Source: Acidobacteria bacterium AB60
GTDB taxonomy: Bacteria; Acidobacteriota; Terriglobia; Terriglobales; Acidobacteriaceae
NCBI GenBank assembly: GCA_008682415.1
Contig: VANK01000001.1
Location: 496,001 to 560,000 of the forward strand
DNA: 64,000 nucleotides
Reading direction: 5' to 3'
In this document: positions 8,588-17,879 of the stretch, piece after piece
How positions within the stretch are numbered: the first letter of the stretch is position 1
How the letters are laid out: each line of letters begins with the position of its first letter
Notes under the pieces: generated by a model
Databases searched by the model: none
The model's input: the letters and a program-made list of their open reading frames with translations, nothing else
What the model was told of the DNA's origin: nothing
Position numbers and translations under genes: made by a program

Positions 8588-8872
8588 CTATTTCGCCAGG
8601 GCGTCCCGGTTCTCCTTCGCCCAGTCACTATCAGCCGGCACCGCCTTCAGCGGCGGTCCTCCCTGCGTTCCGCACGCGCACGGCCCTTCCATCTTGGCCT
8701 CCGTCATGCATGAGCACGACTTGTCGCGCAGGCAGGCACACACATACACCATGCTCTTCTTGTCTTTGTCACCCTTGTCGTGCTTCCCGGGGGCGCCCGC
8801 ATCGGCGGGAATGTAGGTCACGGAGAGAAGTAGCAGGCTAAAGGCGCAGGCAAGCGTATTGCGATACGTCAT
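8588..8872 (-). CDS. Small Cys-rich exported protein
   Basis: A 94-residue protein of unknown function. It begins at an ATG behind GGGGA and opens with a clear signal peptide (YRNTLACAFSLLLLSVTYIPADAGA). The mature part is charged (HDKGDKDKK) and then has a tight cysteine cluster, VCACLRDKSCSCMTEAK and CACG, six cysteines within about 30 residues. That suits a metal-binding or disulfide-knotted periplasmic protein. An upstream in-frame extension to 8968 lacks a ribosome site and would bury the signal peptide. It is convergent with the AraC gene. I do not recognise a named family. Confidence 0.62.
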   Translation of the reverse strand: MTYRNTLACAFSLLLLSVTYIPADAGAPGKHDKGDKDKKSMVYVCACLRDKSCSCMTEAKMEGPCACGTQGGPPLKAVPADSDWAKENRDALAK

Positions 8873-9015
8873 GGAGTCCCCTTCGACTCCACCTTCCCAC
8901 TTCCCCGAAATCCGCGGCAATATCCACTTGCCCTTCTTCCGGCATGACCACTTCCACGCCGGCCACAATCACCTCCCAACCGCAAGTCCAACCGATCCGG
9001 GCCGAACGTCCTGGC

Positions 9016-10407
9016 CTAAGGGATCTTCGCGGCGCTCTCGATCGGTTCCACCCGGATCCTGCTGATACGCCTCTGATCCATCTCCACCACGGTCAGGCGC
9101 CGATCGCCGAAGTCCACAAACTCGCCTGTCCTGGGTATATGCCCCAGGCGCGTCAGCAAGAACCCGGCCAGCGTCTCAACGCCCCCGTCGCGGGGAAGGT
9201 TCCACTGCATCTGCGTCTCAAGGTCGCGCAGGTTGACCCCGCCGTCCAGCAGCACCACGCCTGTCGGGTTGGTGATCAGAGGGCGCGCCGGATCATCGAA
9301 CTCATCCTCGATCTCGCCCGTGAGCTGCTCGATCGCATCCTCTGAGGTCACCAGCCCTACCGTCGACCCGTACTCATCCACCACTATCGCGATATGCCGA
9401 TGCCGCTTTTGAAACTCGCGCATCAATTCCAGCGCCGACTTGGTCTCCGGCACCACCAGCACCTCGCGCATGATCTGGCTGATCCGCAGCAGCGCAAATG
9501 GAGTCGCCGGAACTCCCTGCACCCCTTGCGTCCGCTGCGGCGAACGGCGGAAGAACATCAGGCGCGAAAGGTCCTTGGAGTAGATCACGCCCACAATATT
9601 CTCCGGCCCGCGCATCTCGTCGTAGATGGGAACCCGCGAGTGCATCATCTCGATCACCCGCGCCGCTGCCTCCTCGATCGGCATGTTCGCCGGCAGAGCA
9701 AAGATCTTCTGCCGCGGGGTCATAATCTCCCGAACCGGCACATCGTTCAGCTCCAGTGCCCGGTGAATCAGCGTCTCCTGGAACCGCGGCAGAAGGCCGG
9801 TGCGCCGCGCAGCCGTAGCCAGCAGCTTCAGCTCCTCCGGCGAGTGAATCGATCCTCTTTCCGTCACCGGGATGTCAAAGCCCCGCAAAATCACCGATGC
9901 GGACCGGCTCAGCAACCGGACCGCCGGCCTCGCCAGCTTCATGAACAGGAGCATCGGCGGCGCTACCGCGACAGCAATCGCCTCGGAACGCCGTAACGCC
10001 AGCGACTTGGGCACCAGCTCTCCCGCCGTGACATGAAGGTAAGTGATCAGGCAGAAGCCCAGAACCACCGCCACCCAGGCCAGAATGTCCGCGAAAAGAG
10101 CCGCATGCGCCGGCGGATGAGGCAGCCAGCGCAGCATGTCCAGGATGCCCCCGGCCGCCAGCGGCTCCCCCACCCACCCCAGCGCCAGGGAACAGAGCGT
10201 GACCCCCAGTTGAACCGCGGGAAGGAAGTCGTCCAGCTCCCGTTGCAGCCGGCGCACCGCCCGCGCGCCCGGCACTCGCGATGCCAAAAGCTGCTCGATG
10301 CGGGTCTCCCGGACGGAAACCAGCGCAAACTCGGCCGCCACGAAGAAGCCGTTGGCCAGAATGAGGATGGCGACGGCGACACACTGGAGCAGCAGAAGCC
10401 CTTGCAT
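9016..10407 (-). CDS. CNNM/CorC (HlyC) family transmembrane protein
   Basis: A hemolysin-C/CorC-type protein of 463 residues. The N-terminal DUF21/CNNM domain has several membrane helices (LLLQCVAVAILILANGFFVAAEFALVSV at the start, then three more up to about 180). It is followed by a linker with PVREIMTPRQKIFALP, a pair of CBS domains ending in VVDEYGSTVGLVTSEDAIEQL, and a C-terminal CorC_HlyC domain (VNLRDLETQ, GVETLAGFLLTRLGHIPRTGE). Members act as magnesium or other divalent-ion exporters or resistance factors; the exact ion is not known here. The ATG at 10407 starts the first helix directly. The longer frame to 10539 is not needed. Confidence 0.9.
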   Translation of the reverse strand: MQGLLLLQCVAVAILILANGFFVAAEFALVSVRETRIEQLLASRVPGARAVRRLQRELDDFLPAVQLGVTLCSLALGWVGEPLAAGGILDMLRWLPHPPAHAALFADILAWVAVVLGFCLITYLHVTAGELVPKSLALRRSEAIAVAVAPPMLLFMKLARPAVRLLSRSASVILRGFDIPVTERGSIHSPEELKLLATAARRTGLLPRFQETLIHRALELNDVPVREIMTPRQKIFALPANMPIEEAAARVIEMMHSRVPIYDEMRGPENIVGVIYSKDLSRLMFFRRSPQRTQGVQGVPATPFALLRISQIMREVLVVPETKSALELMREFQKRHRHIAIVVDEYGSTVGLVTSEDAIEQLTGEIEDEFDDPARPLITNPTGVVLLDGGVNLRDLETQMQWNLPRDGGVETLAGFLLTRLGHIPRTGEFVDFGDRRLTVVEMDQRRISRIRVEPIESAAKIP

Positions 10408-10615
10408 CTCGCTGTGAGCATAGCATCTGCCGCTCGTTCTCCCCCGGAACCATCGCGGCGGAACCATTTCCCCGGCGCTTGCGTACTTGGGTCCTAGGTA
10501 ATTGCCCTCGAATTGCAGGAAACAGTTAACAGAAGGCACAGTACGGCCGTCTTAGAGTCAGGGCAAATCAGCACGTTCAAGGTTGAGGAGCGGCGCGGGC
10601 CGCGGGAGGTAGTCG

Positions 10616-11818
10616 GTGGCAGCGCGACGGAAGAGGCGATTCTGGATCTGGCTGGCTGTGGTTGCGGTGGTGATCGTGGGCGCGGGCGGCATGGCCTTGG
10701 CCCGCATGGTCTCAGGGGGATCCATCGATCCCAACCGCATCGCCAAGGTCGCTCGCGGCGACGTCGCCCGTTCCGTGGTGGCCACCGGTAAAATTCAGCC
10801 CATCACCAAGGTCGAGGTCAAATCCAAGGCCTCCGGCATCGTCGAAAAGCTCTACGTCGACATCAATAATCACGTATCCAAGGGCCAGCCCCTGGCGCAG
10901 CTCGACGAGCAGGAGATTCGCGCTCAGGTCGACGCGCAACGGGCGCAGCTCTCGGCGGCCGAGGCCAACGTCGCCACCTTTGAGGCAAATATCGAGCAGG
11001 ATCGCGTGAACGCCGAGGCTCCCGATCTGCCCATGTACAAGCAAACCCTGGATCGCAATCTCCAGATGGCCAAGGAGGGGGTGGTCAGCCAGCAGGCACT
11101 GGACAACGCCAACCGTGACTATCTTGCCGCACTCAACAAGCGCGACGGCGCCAGAGCCCAGATCGGCGTGGATACGGCCAAGCTCAAACAAGCCAAGGCC
11201 CAGGTGGCGCAGAGCCAGGCCAGTCTCAAGCAGTTGGAGGAACAACTGGCGTACACCACCATCACCGCCCCCATGGATGGCGTCATTCTCTCCCGCGACG
11301 TGGAGGTTGGAGCGGCCGTGAGCTCCATCCTCGTGCTTGGCTCCACTGCCACCCTCGTCATGACCGAAGGCGACACCACCCAGGTCTACGTGCAGGGAAA
11401 GGTCGATGAAGCGGATATCGCCCATGTCTACATGAACCAGCCCGCCCGCATTAAGGTCGAAAGCTTCCGCGATCGGGTCTTCAACGGGAAAGTCACCAAG
11501 ATCGCCCCGCTGGGCGTCGAGAAAGACAACGTCACCACCTTCGAGGTGCGCGTCTCCATTGACAACCCAGGCGGCGAGTTGAAGGCCAACATGACCGCCA
11601 ATGCCGAGATCCTCCTCGACGAACATAAAGGCGTGCTCACCGTCCCCGAAAACGCGGTGATGTATGACGCCCAGAAGAACGCTTCGGTCGAGATTCCCGA
11701 CAAGAGCCAGAAGGAGGGCAAACGCAAGGTGCCCGTAAAGGTCGGGCTTTCCAATGGGTCCGTGACCGAACTCCTGAGCGGGCTCAAAGAAGGAGATCAG
11801 GTCGTCCTGCAGCAGTAA
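10616..11818 (+). CDS. RND/MacA-type efflux periplasmic adaptor (HlyD family)
   Basis: A 400-residue membrane-fusion protein. A GTG start behind GGGAGG is followed by a basic tip and one N-terminal membrane segment (IWLAVVAVVIVGAGGMALA). The remainder shows the biotinyl-lipoyl half-motif (VKSKASGIVEKLYVDINNHVSKGQPLAQLD), a long coiled-coil hairpin (about 105-210), the second lipoyl half (TTITAPMDGVILSRDVEVGAAV), a beta-barrel, and a membrane-proximal domain ending LLSGLKEGDQVVLQ. In MacA-like systems this links an inner-membrane transporter to an outer-membrane channel, but no transporter or TolC gene follows here. It is divergent from the CNNM gene. Confidence 0.9.
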   Translation: MAARRKRRFWIWLAVVAVVIVGAGGMALARMVSGGSIDPNRIAKVARGDVARSVVATGKIQPITKVEVKSKASGIVEKLYVDINNHVSKGQPLAQLDEQEIRAQVDAQRAQLSAAEANVATFEANIEQDRVNAEAPDLPMYKQTLDRNLQMAKEGVVSQQALDNANRDYLAALNKRDGARAQIGVDTAKLKQAKAQVAQSQASLKQLEEQLAYTTITAPMDGVILSRDVEVGAAVSSILVLGSTATLVMTEGDTTQVYVQGKVDEADIAHVYMNQPARIKVESFRDRVFNGKVTKIAPLGVEKDNVTTFEVRVSIDNPGGELKANMTANAEILLDEHKGVLTVPENAVMYDAQKNASVEIPDKSQKEGKRKVPVKVGLSNGSVTELLSGLKEGDQVVLQQ

Positions 11819-12096
11819 GCGGATTGCCTCACCGCCGGCGATTCCGCCGTTCGACGCTGGACAGGGCTGTTCGGAATCGAACACCGAAACGCCGCCGCCG
11901 CTTCAGACCGTGTACCGCAAACCTTCGCTTTTGTTGCGCAAGGTGACGAACGGCGGATTGGCTGCACGGGTGCTATCGGGAGGATGGATATGTGTTGCGA
12001 TCGCCGCATCAGGTGGGAAATGACGGCGTCCGAAGTCAAACACAATCGCCGGCCCACGATTTTGGTCGACGATCTCTGCGTTGTGAGGAAAATGCC

Positions 12097-12927
12097 ATGA
12101 GATATGCCATTACCGTAGCGGCACTCGCGCTGGCCGCGCTTCCGGCGCTGGCGTCCGAAGCCACCTTTGAGCGCAATCTTCAAGTCAATGGCCGCGTCGA
12201 ACTCTCCGTCGCAACGGGCTCTGGCAATATCCACCTCACGCGCGGCTCGGGGAATCAGGTGCACATCTTCGGACGCGTCAAGTCGTCCAGCTGGGGCGGC
12301 GGAGAAGAGCGGGTCCATGACATCGCCTCCAATCCCCCCATCGAGCAAACCGGCAACATCATCCGCATCGGAAAGAATCACGACAACTGGCGTAACATCA
12401 GCATCGACTATGAGATCCAGGCACCCGAGGATTCCTTCCTCGAGGCCAGCTCGGGCTCCGGCGATCTAAACGATGAGGGCGTCGGCGAAAACGCCAAGCT
12501 CAGCACCGGCTCGGGAAACATCCACGCCAGCGGGCTTAAGGGCGCCTTTACCGTGAACACAGGCTCCGGGGACATTGTGGCCGAACAAAACGGCACCGGC
12601 GACGTCAGAGCGCAGACGGGCTCCGGCAACATCGAGCTCAGGAATCTCCATGGAGGCCTGCGCGCCGGCACCGGGTCCGGGGACATCAAAATCGGTGGCT
12701 CCCCCGCCGGGGAGTGGAAGCTCGAAACCGGCTCCGGCAATATCGAATTCTGGCCCGGAAACACCGGGTTGACCCTGGATGCCTCCACCGGGTCCGGCAC
12801 CGTCCACTCTGACCACGAAATGACCGTCCAGGGTTCGTTCGATCACCACCACATCACCGGCAAAATCAATGGAGGCGGGCCCACCGTCCGCATCCAGACA
12901 GGCTCGGGCGACGTGCGGATTCACTGA
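12097..12927 (+). CDS. DUF4097 TGSG-repeat exported protein
   Basis: A 276-residue protein with a clean signal peptide (RYAITVAALALAALPALA). The body is built on repeated TGSGNI/TGSGDI turns (SGSGDL, then TGSG several times, ending TGSGDVRIH) about every 17-22 residues. Such a pattern fits a right-handed beta-helix or stacked-strand solenoid of the DUF4097/putative-adhesin type. The family is common in Acidobacteriota and other phyla, often exported, and has no firm biochemical role. ATG 12097 follows GTGAGG; an upstream in-frame start at 11992 would hide the signal peptide. A strong terminator follows. Confidence 0.82.
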   Translation: MRYAITVAALALAALPALASEATFERNLQVNGRVELSVATGSGNIHLTRGSGNQVHIFGRVKSSSWGGGEERVHDIASNPPIEQTGNIIRIGKNHDNWRNISIDYEIQAPEDSFLEASSGSGDLNDEGVGENAKLSTGSGNIHASGLKGAFTVNTGSGDIVAEQNGTGDVRAQTGSGNIELRNLHGGLRAGTGSGDIKIGGSPAGEWKLETGSGNIEFWPGNTGLTLDASTGSGTVHSDHEMTVQGSFDHHHITGKINGGGPTVRIQTGSGDVRIH

Positions 12928-12953
12928 CCGCTGCGCATCGAGGTTACTCCTCA

Positions 12954-12995
12954 GGCGAGACCTTCGAGAGCCACGGAGGGTCTCGCCCTTTTTTT
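12954..12995 (+). terminator. Rho-independent terminator after the DUF4097 gene
   Basis: The perfect nine-base stem GGCGAGACC (12954-12962) / GGTCTCGCC (12979-12987) has a 16-base loop and is followed by a run of seven T from 12989. It lies 27 bases past the stop codon. Confidence 0.85.
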
Positions 12996-13321
12996 GCCGG
13001 AGAGCCGGTATCACACCCCTGCGTAACGATCCGCACATACGATCCCAACGCTCAGGCGCATACTCGATCCGGATTCGGGAATCCGAGGGGAGAGTTGTCG
13101 AATGGGCTTTCTGTCGAAGGGGCTTTCTGAGGACGCGGCGCAAGGACTCTCGGCGGCCGGCCGGTAGGTACCCCCCTCCCCCCCGGGTAGGGATATCCCG
13201 ATCTTCGCCTCGGCTACCCTTATTCTGTTTTTATAATCAGCAACTTACCAAAGATTCCGTCATGAGGCTTTCGCTTTTTCGGGATATCCTGTTCGCCCTG
13301 CCAGGCGCCGGACAAACAGGA
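12996..13321. other. Intergenic region with C-run element and small inverted repeats
   Basis: No gene is evident. It holds a seven-base palindromic arm pair CGGATTC-GG-GAATCCG (13070-13085) and a C-rich tract GGTACCCCCCTCCCCCCC (13167-13184). A stem ATCCTGTT (13286-13293) / AACAGGAT (13315-13322) abuts the stop of the convergent IclR gene and may end its transcript, though no T-run follows it. Confidence 0.5.
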
Positions 13322-14140
13322 TCAGGCGCTCCATGCCGTCGCCGTGCGACTGTTTCGGTTGACGGAGATGAAGCCCATATCGGTCGAAATCCCGCGTACG
13401 CACTGCAGCAGGTGATTCGCAATCGACGGCAGCTTCTGCGCCGTAACCCGGAACGACGGACCGGAGACGCTGACCGCCGCCACCGGCTGGCGTTGCCCGT
13501 CCAGAACCGGCACCGCAATGCAGCGCAGCCCTTCTTCGAGTTCCTCGTCATCCACCGCGTACCCACGCCGGCGCGTCTTCTCGATCTCCGTCTTCAGCGC
13601 GTCCGCCGTAGCAATCGTGCGGTTCGTGAAGCGCTCAAACCGGGTCCGCCGGATGATCTCCGCCGCGCGATCCTCGGGCAGGAACGCCAGCATCGCCTTC
13701 CCCACCGACGTGCAGTGCACCGGATTGCTGGCGCCGATCCGCGTGATCATGCGCACCGATCGCGCCGGTTCGATTTTGTCGATGTAGATCACCCGCGCCT
13801 GCTCCAGGATGCAGAGGTGCGCCGTCTCCTCCGTCTCGGCCACCAGCCGGCGCAGGTGAGGCTGCGCCCGATCCCGCAGGTCGTACTGCTCGATGGCCCG
13901 GTTGCCGAAGTCAAACAGGCGAAGCCCCAGCCGGAACTTTCCGCTGACCGTGCGCTCCACCATGTGGTGGCGCTCCAGAACCATCAGGAAGCGATGGGCA
14001 GTGCTCTTGTGAAGCTGAAGTGCGGAAGCCACCTGCGCGAGGCCCAGCGGGGTCTCACTCTCGCCGAGCAAATCAAGGACAGCGAATGCGCGATCCAAAG
14101 CCTGTACTTTATAGGTCCCGTGGGGAGCGGCGTCTCGCAT
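13322..14140 (-). CDS. IclR family transcriptional regulator
   Basis: A 272-residue IclR-type regulator. The N-terminal winged helix (VQALDRAFAVLDLLGESETPLGLAQVASALQLHKSTAHRFLMVL) is followed by the effector-binding domain: GASNPVHCTSVGKAMLAFLP, RRRGYAVDDEELEEGLRCIAVPV and VAAVSVSGPSFRVT are the usual signatures. These regulators sense small carboxylates or sugar acids such as KDG. A KDG-type kinase lies 2.6 kb downstream on the same strand, so a KdgR-like role is possible but not shown. An imperfect TTTTCA/TGAGAA repeat about 40 bases upstream could be its operator. Confidence 0.9.
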   Translation of the reverse strand: MRDAAPHGTYKVQALDRAFAVLDLLGESETPLGLAQVASALQLHKSTAHRFLMVLERHHMVERTVSGKFRLGLRLFDFGNRAIEQYDLRDRAQPHLRRLVAETEETAHLCILEQARVIYIDKIEPARSVRMITRIGASNPVHCTSVGKAMLAFLPEDRAAEIIRRTRFERFTNRTIATADALKTEIEKTRRRGYAVDDEELEEGLRCIAVPVLDGQRQPVAAVSVSGPSFRVTAQKLPSIANHLLQCVRGISTDMGFISVNRNSRTATAWSA

Positions 14141-14379
14141 GGTGAGCCTCCGTTTCGTCTAGTAGGTACATCCAGTTTTTCAGATTGAGAATGGCATGTC
14201 AAACGTTTACTTGGGGCCGCCTTGCCCTTCCGGGAGCAGGTCTCACGCGGGGATCGGGAAGAATATGCTTTTTTGGATTCGTGCCACTTGAATGGACGAT
14301 TGCGCAGCCCATTTGGACGCGCGGCCAAGCCTTGAATGCTTGCTCCGGGCCGGGGTTCTTGGCCGGACCTGCTATTGCT

Positions 14380-16275
14380 TCAGCTCTCAGCCGGAACCAC
14401 ATCTCCCTCGCCGGGTGCAAGGAAGAGATTCGCCTCGAGCCCGTGCTGGCGGGTATAGAGGTCGTAGTACCGGCCACCCAGCGCGAAGAGTTCGGCATGA
14501 TTGCCGCGCTCGACGACTCTTCCCTGCTCCACCACCAGGATCTGGTCGGCACGGCGGATGGTCGAAAGCCGGTGGGCGATCACGAAGGTCGTCCGGTTCT
14601 GCATCAGCTGGTTCAGTCCGGCCTGGATCATCGCCTCCGACTCCGAGTCCAGCGAACTGGTCGCCTCGTCGAGGATGAGGATCCGCGGTTCGGCCAGAAG
14701 CGCCCGGGCAATGGAGAGGCGCTGGCGCTGCCCTCCTGAAAGCTTCACCCCGCGCTCGCCCACGATGGTGTCGTACTTCTCCGGAAAGCGTTCCGCGAAT
14801 TCGTCCACCCGCGCGGTGCGGCAGGCGAAGAGGAACTGCTCCTCGGTCGCCTCCGGCCGGGAGAACATGACGTTTTCGCGAATGGACCCATCGAAGAGGA
14901 ACGAGTCCTGGAGAACAACGCCGAGCTGGGAGCGATAGGTGTTCAAGTCGACATGGGCGAGATCGATGTCATCGACGGTCACACAACCCGAGGTGGGCGT
15001 ATGGAAGGCGCAAACGAGGCTGATGATGGTGGACTTGCCGGAGCCTGAGGAGCCTACCAGGGCGGTAACACTGCCGGATGGCGCCGTGAAGCTGATGCCG
15101 TGCAGCACGGGCTTGCCCGCCTCGTAGGCGAACTCGACGTTCTCAAATCGCACGTTGCCCTGGATGGCGGGAATCTTCTGCGAGCGGCCCAGTACCTGGT
15201 TCTCTTCGAGCTCCGCCATGATCTCGCTGGTCCGGTCGAGTCCGGCAAAAGCTTCAGTAAGCTGCGTCCCGATGTTCACGATCTGGAAGACCGGCGCGAT
15301 CATGAAGGCGAGAAAGATGTTGTATTGGAAGTATTGCCCGACCGTCCAGTGGCCATGAAGAACGTCGTTCCCTCCGAGCCACATGACGATTCCCGAAACC
15401 AGCCCGAGTACTGTGGTGGAGGCAGACGAGAGGACACTGGTCATGGTGAGCGACTTCATCACGTTTTGCAGCAGCCGCTCCACGCCGCCAGAGAACACTG
15501 TGGCCTCGCGCTCCTCGGCGTGGTAGCCCTTGATGACGCGAACACCGCCCAGCGATTCGGTGAGCCGGCCGGTGACCTCGGCGTTGATCTTTCCACGTTC
15601 CCGGAAGATGGGGCGGATCGTCTTGAACGCGTATTGCAGCACGACGACAAACACACCGACGACGGCGAAAACAGTGAGAGTAACGATGACGCTGCATTGG
15701 AGGAGATAGAAAAACACAAGGCATGCGGTGACAATGCCACCGACGAATTCAACCAGGCCGGTGCCCACCAGGTTGCGCACGCCTTCCACGTCGGTCATGA
15801 TGCGGGAGACCAGGGTGCCGGTCCGATTCTCATCGTAGTAGGCGACGGAGAGCAGCCCGACATGGCGCTGGACCTGGCGCCTCATCTCCGCAATCAGGCG
15901 CTGACCGGCTTTGGATAACAACTGCGTGAGCGAGAATGAGGTGATGGCCTGAATGAGGGTCGCCACGGCAACAATTCCGATGATCGTGGCGAGTTCCCGC
16001 GGCGCAGGGTGAGCGGGATTGAGCGCCTTATCGAGCAGCCGCTTGCTGAGATACGGCATGGCAAGCCCGGCGACGCGATTCATGCCCATCAGAATGAGAC
16101 CGAGGACGAGGAGGCCTTTGCGGGGAGCGACAAGAGTCCGAATCTGCGGCCACAGCTTTTTGAGGCTCGGCTTCTTCTTGGGCGGCTCAGGCTGACCGGC
16201 GCGCGCGCTCCGGGAGTGAGGCGTGCGTTCCGCGCGCACTCCCATGCCGAGCCCTGAACCGCGCATCGTTCCCAT
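14380..16275 (-). CDS. ABC exporter, fused permease and ATPase (MsbA/ABCB type)
   Basis: A 631-residue half-transporter. After a Pro/Lys-rich N-terminus come six membrane helices (about 55-350), then a nucleotide-binding domain. Walker A is GSSGSGKST, the signature is LSGGQRQRLSIARALL, Walker B is RILILDEATSSLD, and the switch His is in VIAHRLSTI. It should work as a homodimer, or with a partner, to export a lipid, peptide or drug; the substrate is unknown. It is probably in one transcript with the small membrane protein three bases upstream. Confidence 0.92.
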   Translation of the reverse strand: MGTMRGSGLGMGVRAERTPHSRSARAGQPEPPKKKPSLKKLWPQIRTLVAPRKGLLVLGLILMGMNRVAGLAMPYLSKRLLDKALNPAHPAPRELATIIGIVAVATLIQAITSFSLTQLLSKAGQRLIAEMRRQVQRHVGLLSVAYYDENRTGTLVSRIMTDVEGVRNLVGTGLVEFVGGIVTACLVFFYLLQCSVIVTLTVFAVVGVFVVVLQYAFKTIRPIFRERGKINAEVTGRLTESLGGVRVIKGYHAEEREATVFSGGVERLLQNVMKSLTMTSVLSSASTTVLGLVSGIVMWLGGNDVLHGHWTVGQYFQYNIFLAFMIAPVFQIVNIGTQLTEAFAGLDRTSEIMAELEENQVLGRSQKIPAIQGNVRFENVEFAYEAGKPVLHGISFTAPSGSVTALVGSSGSGKSTIISLVCAFHTPTSGCVTVDDIDLAHVDLNTYRSQLGVVLQDSFLFDGSIRENVMFSRPEATEEQFLFACRTARVDEFAERFPEKYDTIVGERGVKLSGGQRQRLSIARALLAEPRILILDEATSSLDSESEAMIQAGLNQLMQNRTTFVIAHRLSTIRRADQILVVEQGRVVERGNHAELFALGGRYYDLYTRQHGLEANLFLAPGEGDVVPAES

Positions 16276-16278
16276 GCA

Positions 16279-16659
16279 CTAGACCGTCCGGGCGCGACGC
16301 GCCTCGATAAACGAACGAATGCACATCAGCACGTAGATGAGCAGCAGGCCGGCCATGGCGATCTGCGCGCCCAGGGCGATGCGGTCGGGATCGATGCCCT
16401 CGCTGCGCGCGTGACCATAGGAGGTGATGGCGCGACCGGCCGCGCCCAGAAAACCGAGCAAGCCGATGGTCACGTTGATATGCATAAAGAGCTTGCGTCG
16501 GCCGGGCTCGGGGCTCATGGCCAGAAATCCGAAGAGCCCGATGGCCAGCCCGAACCACGTGGGGATGAGTGCCGTGGGGTGCTGGCTGCCGGTGCCGAAG
16601 TAGCTGCCAAGCCCCAGAACGATCAACAGCACCGCGAATACCAGCGAAACCTTTGCCAT
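16279..16659 (-). CDS. Small four-helix membrane protein
   Basis: A 126-residue protein with four hydrophobic segments (VSLVFAVLLIVLGLGSYFG, ALIPTWFGLAIGLFGFLAM, HINVTIGLLGFLGAAGRAI, AQIAMAGLLLIYVLMCI). The second loop has a basic GRRKLFMH patch. The start ATG at 16659 sits about six bases behind GGAGAGG; the GTG at 16665 is too close. Its stop precedes the ABC exporter ATG by three bases, so it may be an accessory or simply a co-transcribed membrane protein. The family is not recognised with certainty. Confidence 0.75.
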   Translation of the reverse strand: MAKVSLVFAVLLIVLGLGSYFGTGSQHPTALIPTWFGLAIGLFGFLAMSPEPGRRKLFMHINVTIGLLGFLGAAGRAITSYGHARSEGIDPDRIALGAQIAMAGLLLIYVLMCIRSFIEARRARTV

Positions 16660-16749
16660 GCACACCTCTCCGCGTAATTCACGGACAAGAATACCAGTTG
16701 AGATGAACGGCGGTCGCGCGTTGATTCTGTTTCTATCCTGCCCAATCGG

Positions 16750-17832
16750 CTAGCGCTGGATACGCGCCGAGCCGCCCTTGGCAAACGCAAGCACCTGGTC
16801 GAGAGTCGCCATGGTGGTGTCTCCCGGGAAGGTGGTGAGCAGCGCACCGTGCGCCCAACCGAGCTTGATAGCTTGCTCAGGTTCTTCGCCGTTCAGGAGC
16901 CCGTAGATGAAGCCCGCGGCAAAACCATCCCCGCCGCCGACGCGATCGTAAACATCCAGTTCCGCGGTAGGGGCGGAGTACGTTTTGCCGCCGACCCAGG
17001 CCACGGCGCTCCAGCTGTGGCGGTTGGTTGAGTGGACCTCTCGCAACGTCGTGGCCACGATCTTCACATGCGGGAGCTTTTGAGTGACCTTGTCCATCAT
17101 GCCGAAGAATGCGGTCGAATCGAGCTTGGACTTCGAGGCGACCTCGGGTCCCGGAATGCCGAGCCCTTTCTGCAGGTCCTCTTCGTTGCCTACGAGTACG
17201 TCAACGTTTTCAACAATGCGATGGATGGTCTCGACGGCCTTCTCTTCCCCGCCCGCCACCTTCCAGAGCTTCTCGCGGAAGTTGAGGTCAAAGGAGGTGA
17301 CCGCCCCGGCCTGCTTGGCGAACTTCATCATCTCCGCCGCAAGTTCCGCGGTGCTGGGGGAGAGCGCAGCGAAGATGCCGCCGGAGTGCACCCAGCGAAC
17401 GCCGCCGGTGAAGATCGCATTCCAGTCAAAGTCTCCCGGCTTGAGCAGTGCAGCCGCTTCGTTGCAGCGGTTATAGAACACCACGGGCGGACGAATGCCA
17501 AAGCCGCGATCGCTGTAGACGGTGGCCATGTTGGGGCCGTTCACGCCGTTGTGCTTGAAGTGCTTGTAGATGGGCTTGACGCCCATGGCGCGCACGCGTT
17601 CCGCGATCAGGTCGCCGATGGGATAGTCGGACATCGCGCTTACGATTGTGGTCTTCATGCCGAAGCAGTCTGCGAGATTGGCCGCGACATTGAACTCGCC
17701 GCCGCTCACGTGAATCTCGCAGTGATTGGCCTTTCGAAACGGCACAACGCCGGGATCCAGGCGATGAACCAGGGCTCCCAGAGAGAGGAAATCAACTTCT
17801 CCTTGCTTCCGAATCTGCAGTCCGTTGCTCAT
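16750..17832 (-). CDS. kdgK: PfkB family sugar kinase, probably 2-keto-3-deoxygluconate kinase
   Basis: A ribokinase-fold kinase of 360 residues. The N-terminal strand DFLSLGALVHRLDPG and the motif GGEFNVAANLADCFGMKT bind the sugar. The C-terminal DRVGGGDGFAAGFIYGLL holds the catalytic Asp and the anion hole. The overall layout (FRKANHCEIHVSGGE, a segment ending NRCNEAAALL, and SFDLNFREKLW) resembles 2-keto-3-deoxygluconate kinases, which make KDPG in sugar-acid breakdown. It is longer than typical ribokinases, and the substrate is an inference from resemblance and the nearby IclR gene. Confidence 0.8.
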   Translation of the reverse strand: MSNGLQIRKQGEVDFLSLGALVHRLDPGVVPFRKANHCEIHVSGGEFNVAANLADCFGMKTTIVSAMSDYPIGDLIAERVRAMGVKPIYKHFKHNGVNGPNMATVYSDRGFGIRPPVVFYNRCNEAAALLKPGDFDWNAIFTGGVRWVHSGGIFAALSPSTAELAAEMMKFAKQAGAVTSFDLNFREKLWKVAGGEEKAVETIHRIVENVDVLVGNEEDLQKGLGIPGPEVASKSKLDSTAFFGMMDKVTQKLPHVKIVATTLREVHSTNRHSWSAVAWVGGKTYSAPTAELDVYDRVGGGDGFAAGFIYGLLNGEEPEQAIKLGWAHGALLTTFPGDTTMATLDQVLAFAKGGSARIQR

Positions 17833-17879
17833 CGCTCTCGCTCCATGCTTCTCAATGTTTGCCTCGCGGGTCTCGCGGA

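Noticed and set aside
12412..12927. Repeated DNA words resembling a CRISPR-like array
   Set aside because: They encode the TGSG protein repeats, spacing follows the codon frame, and spacers are not unique.
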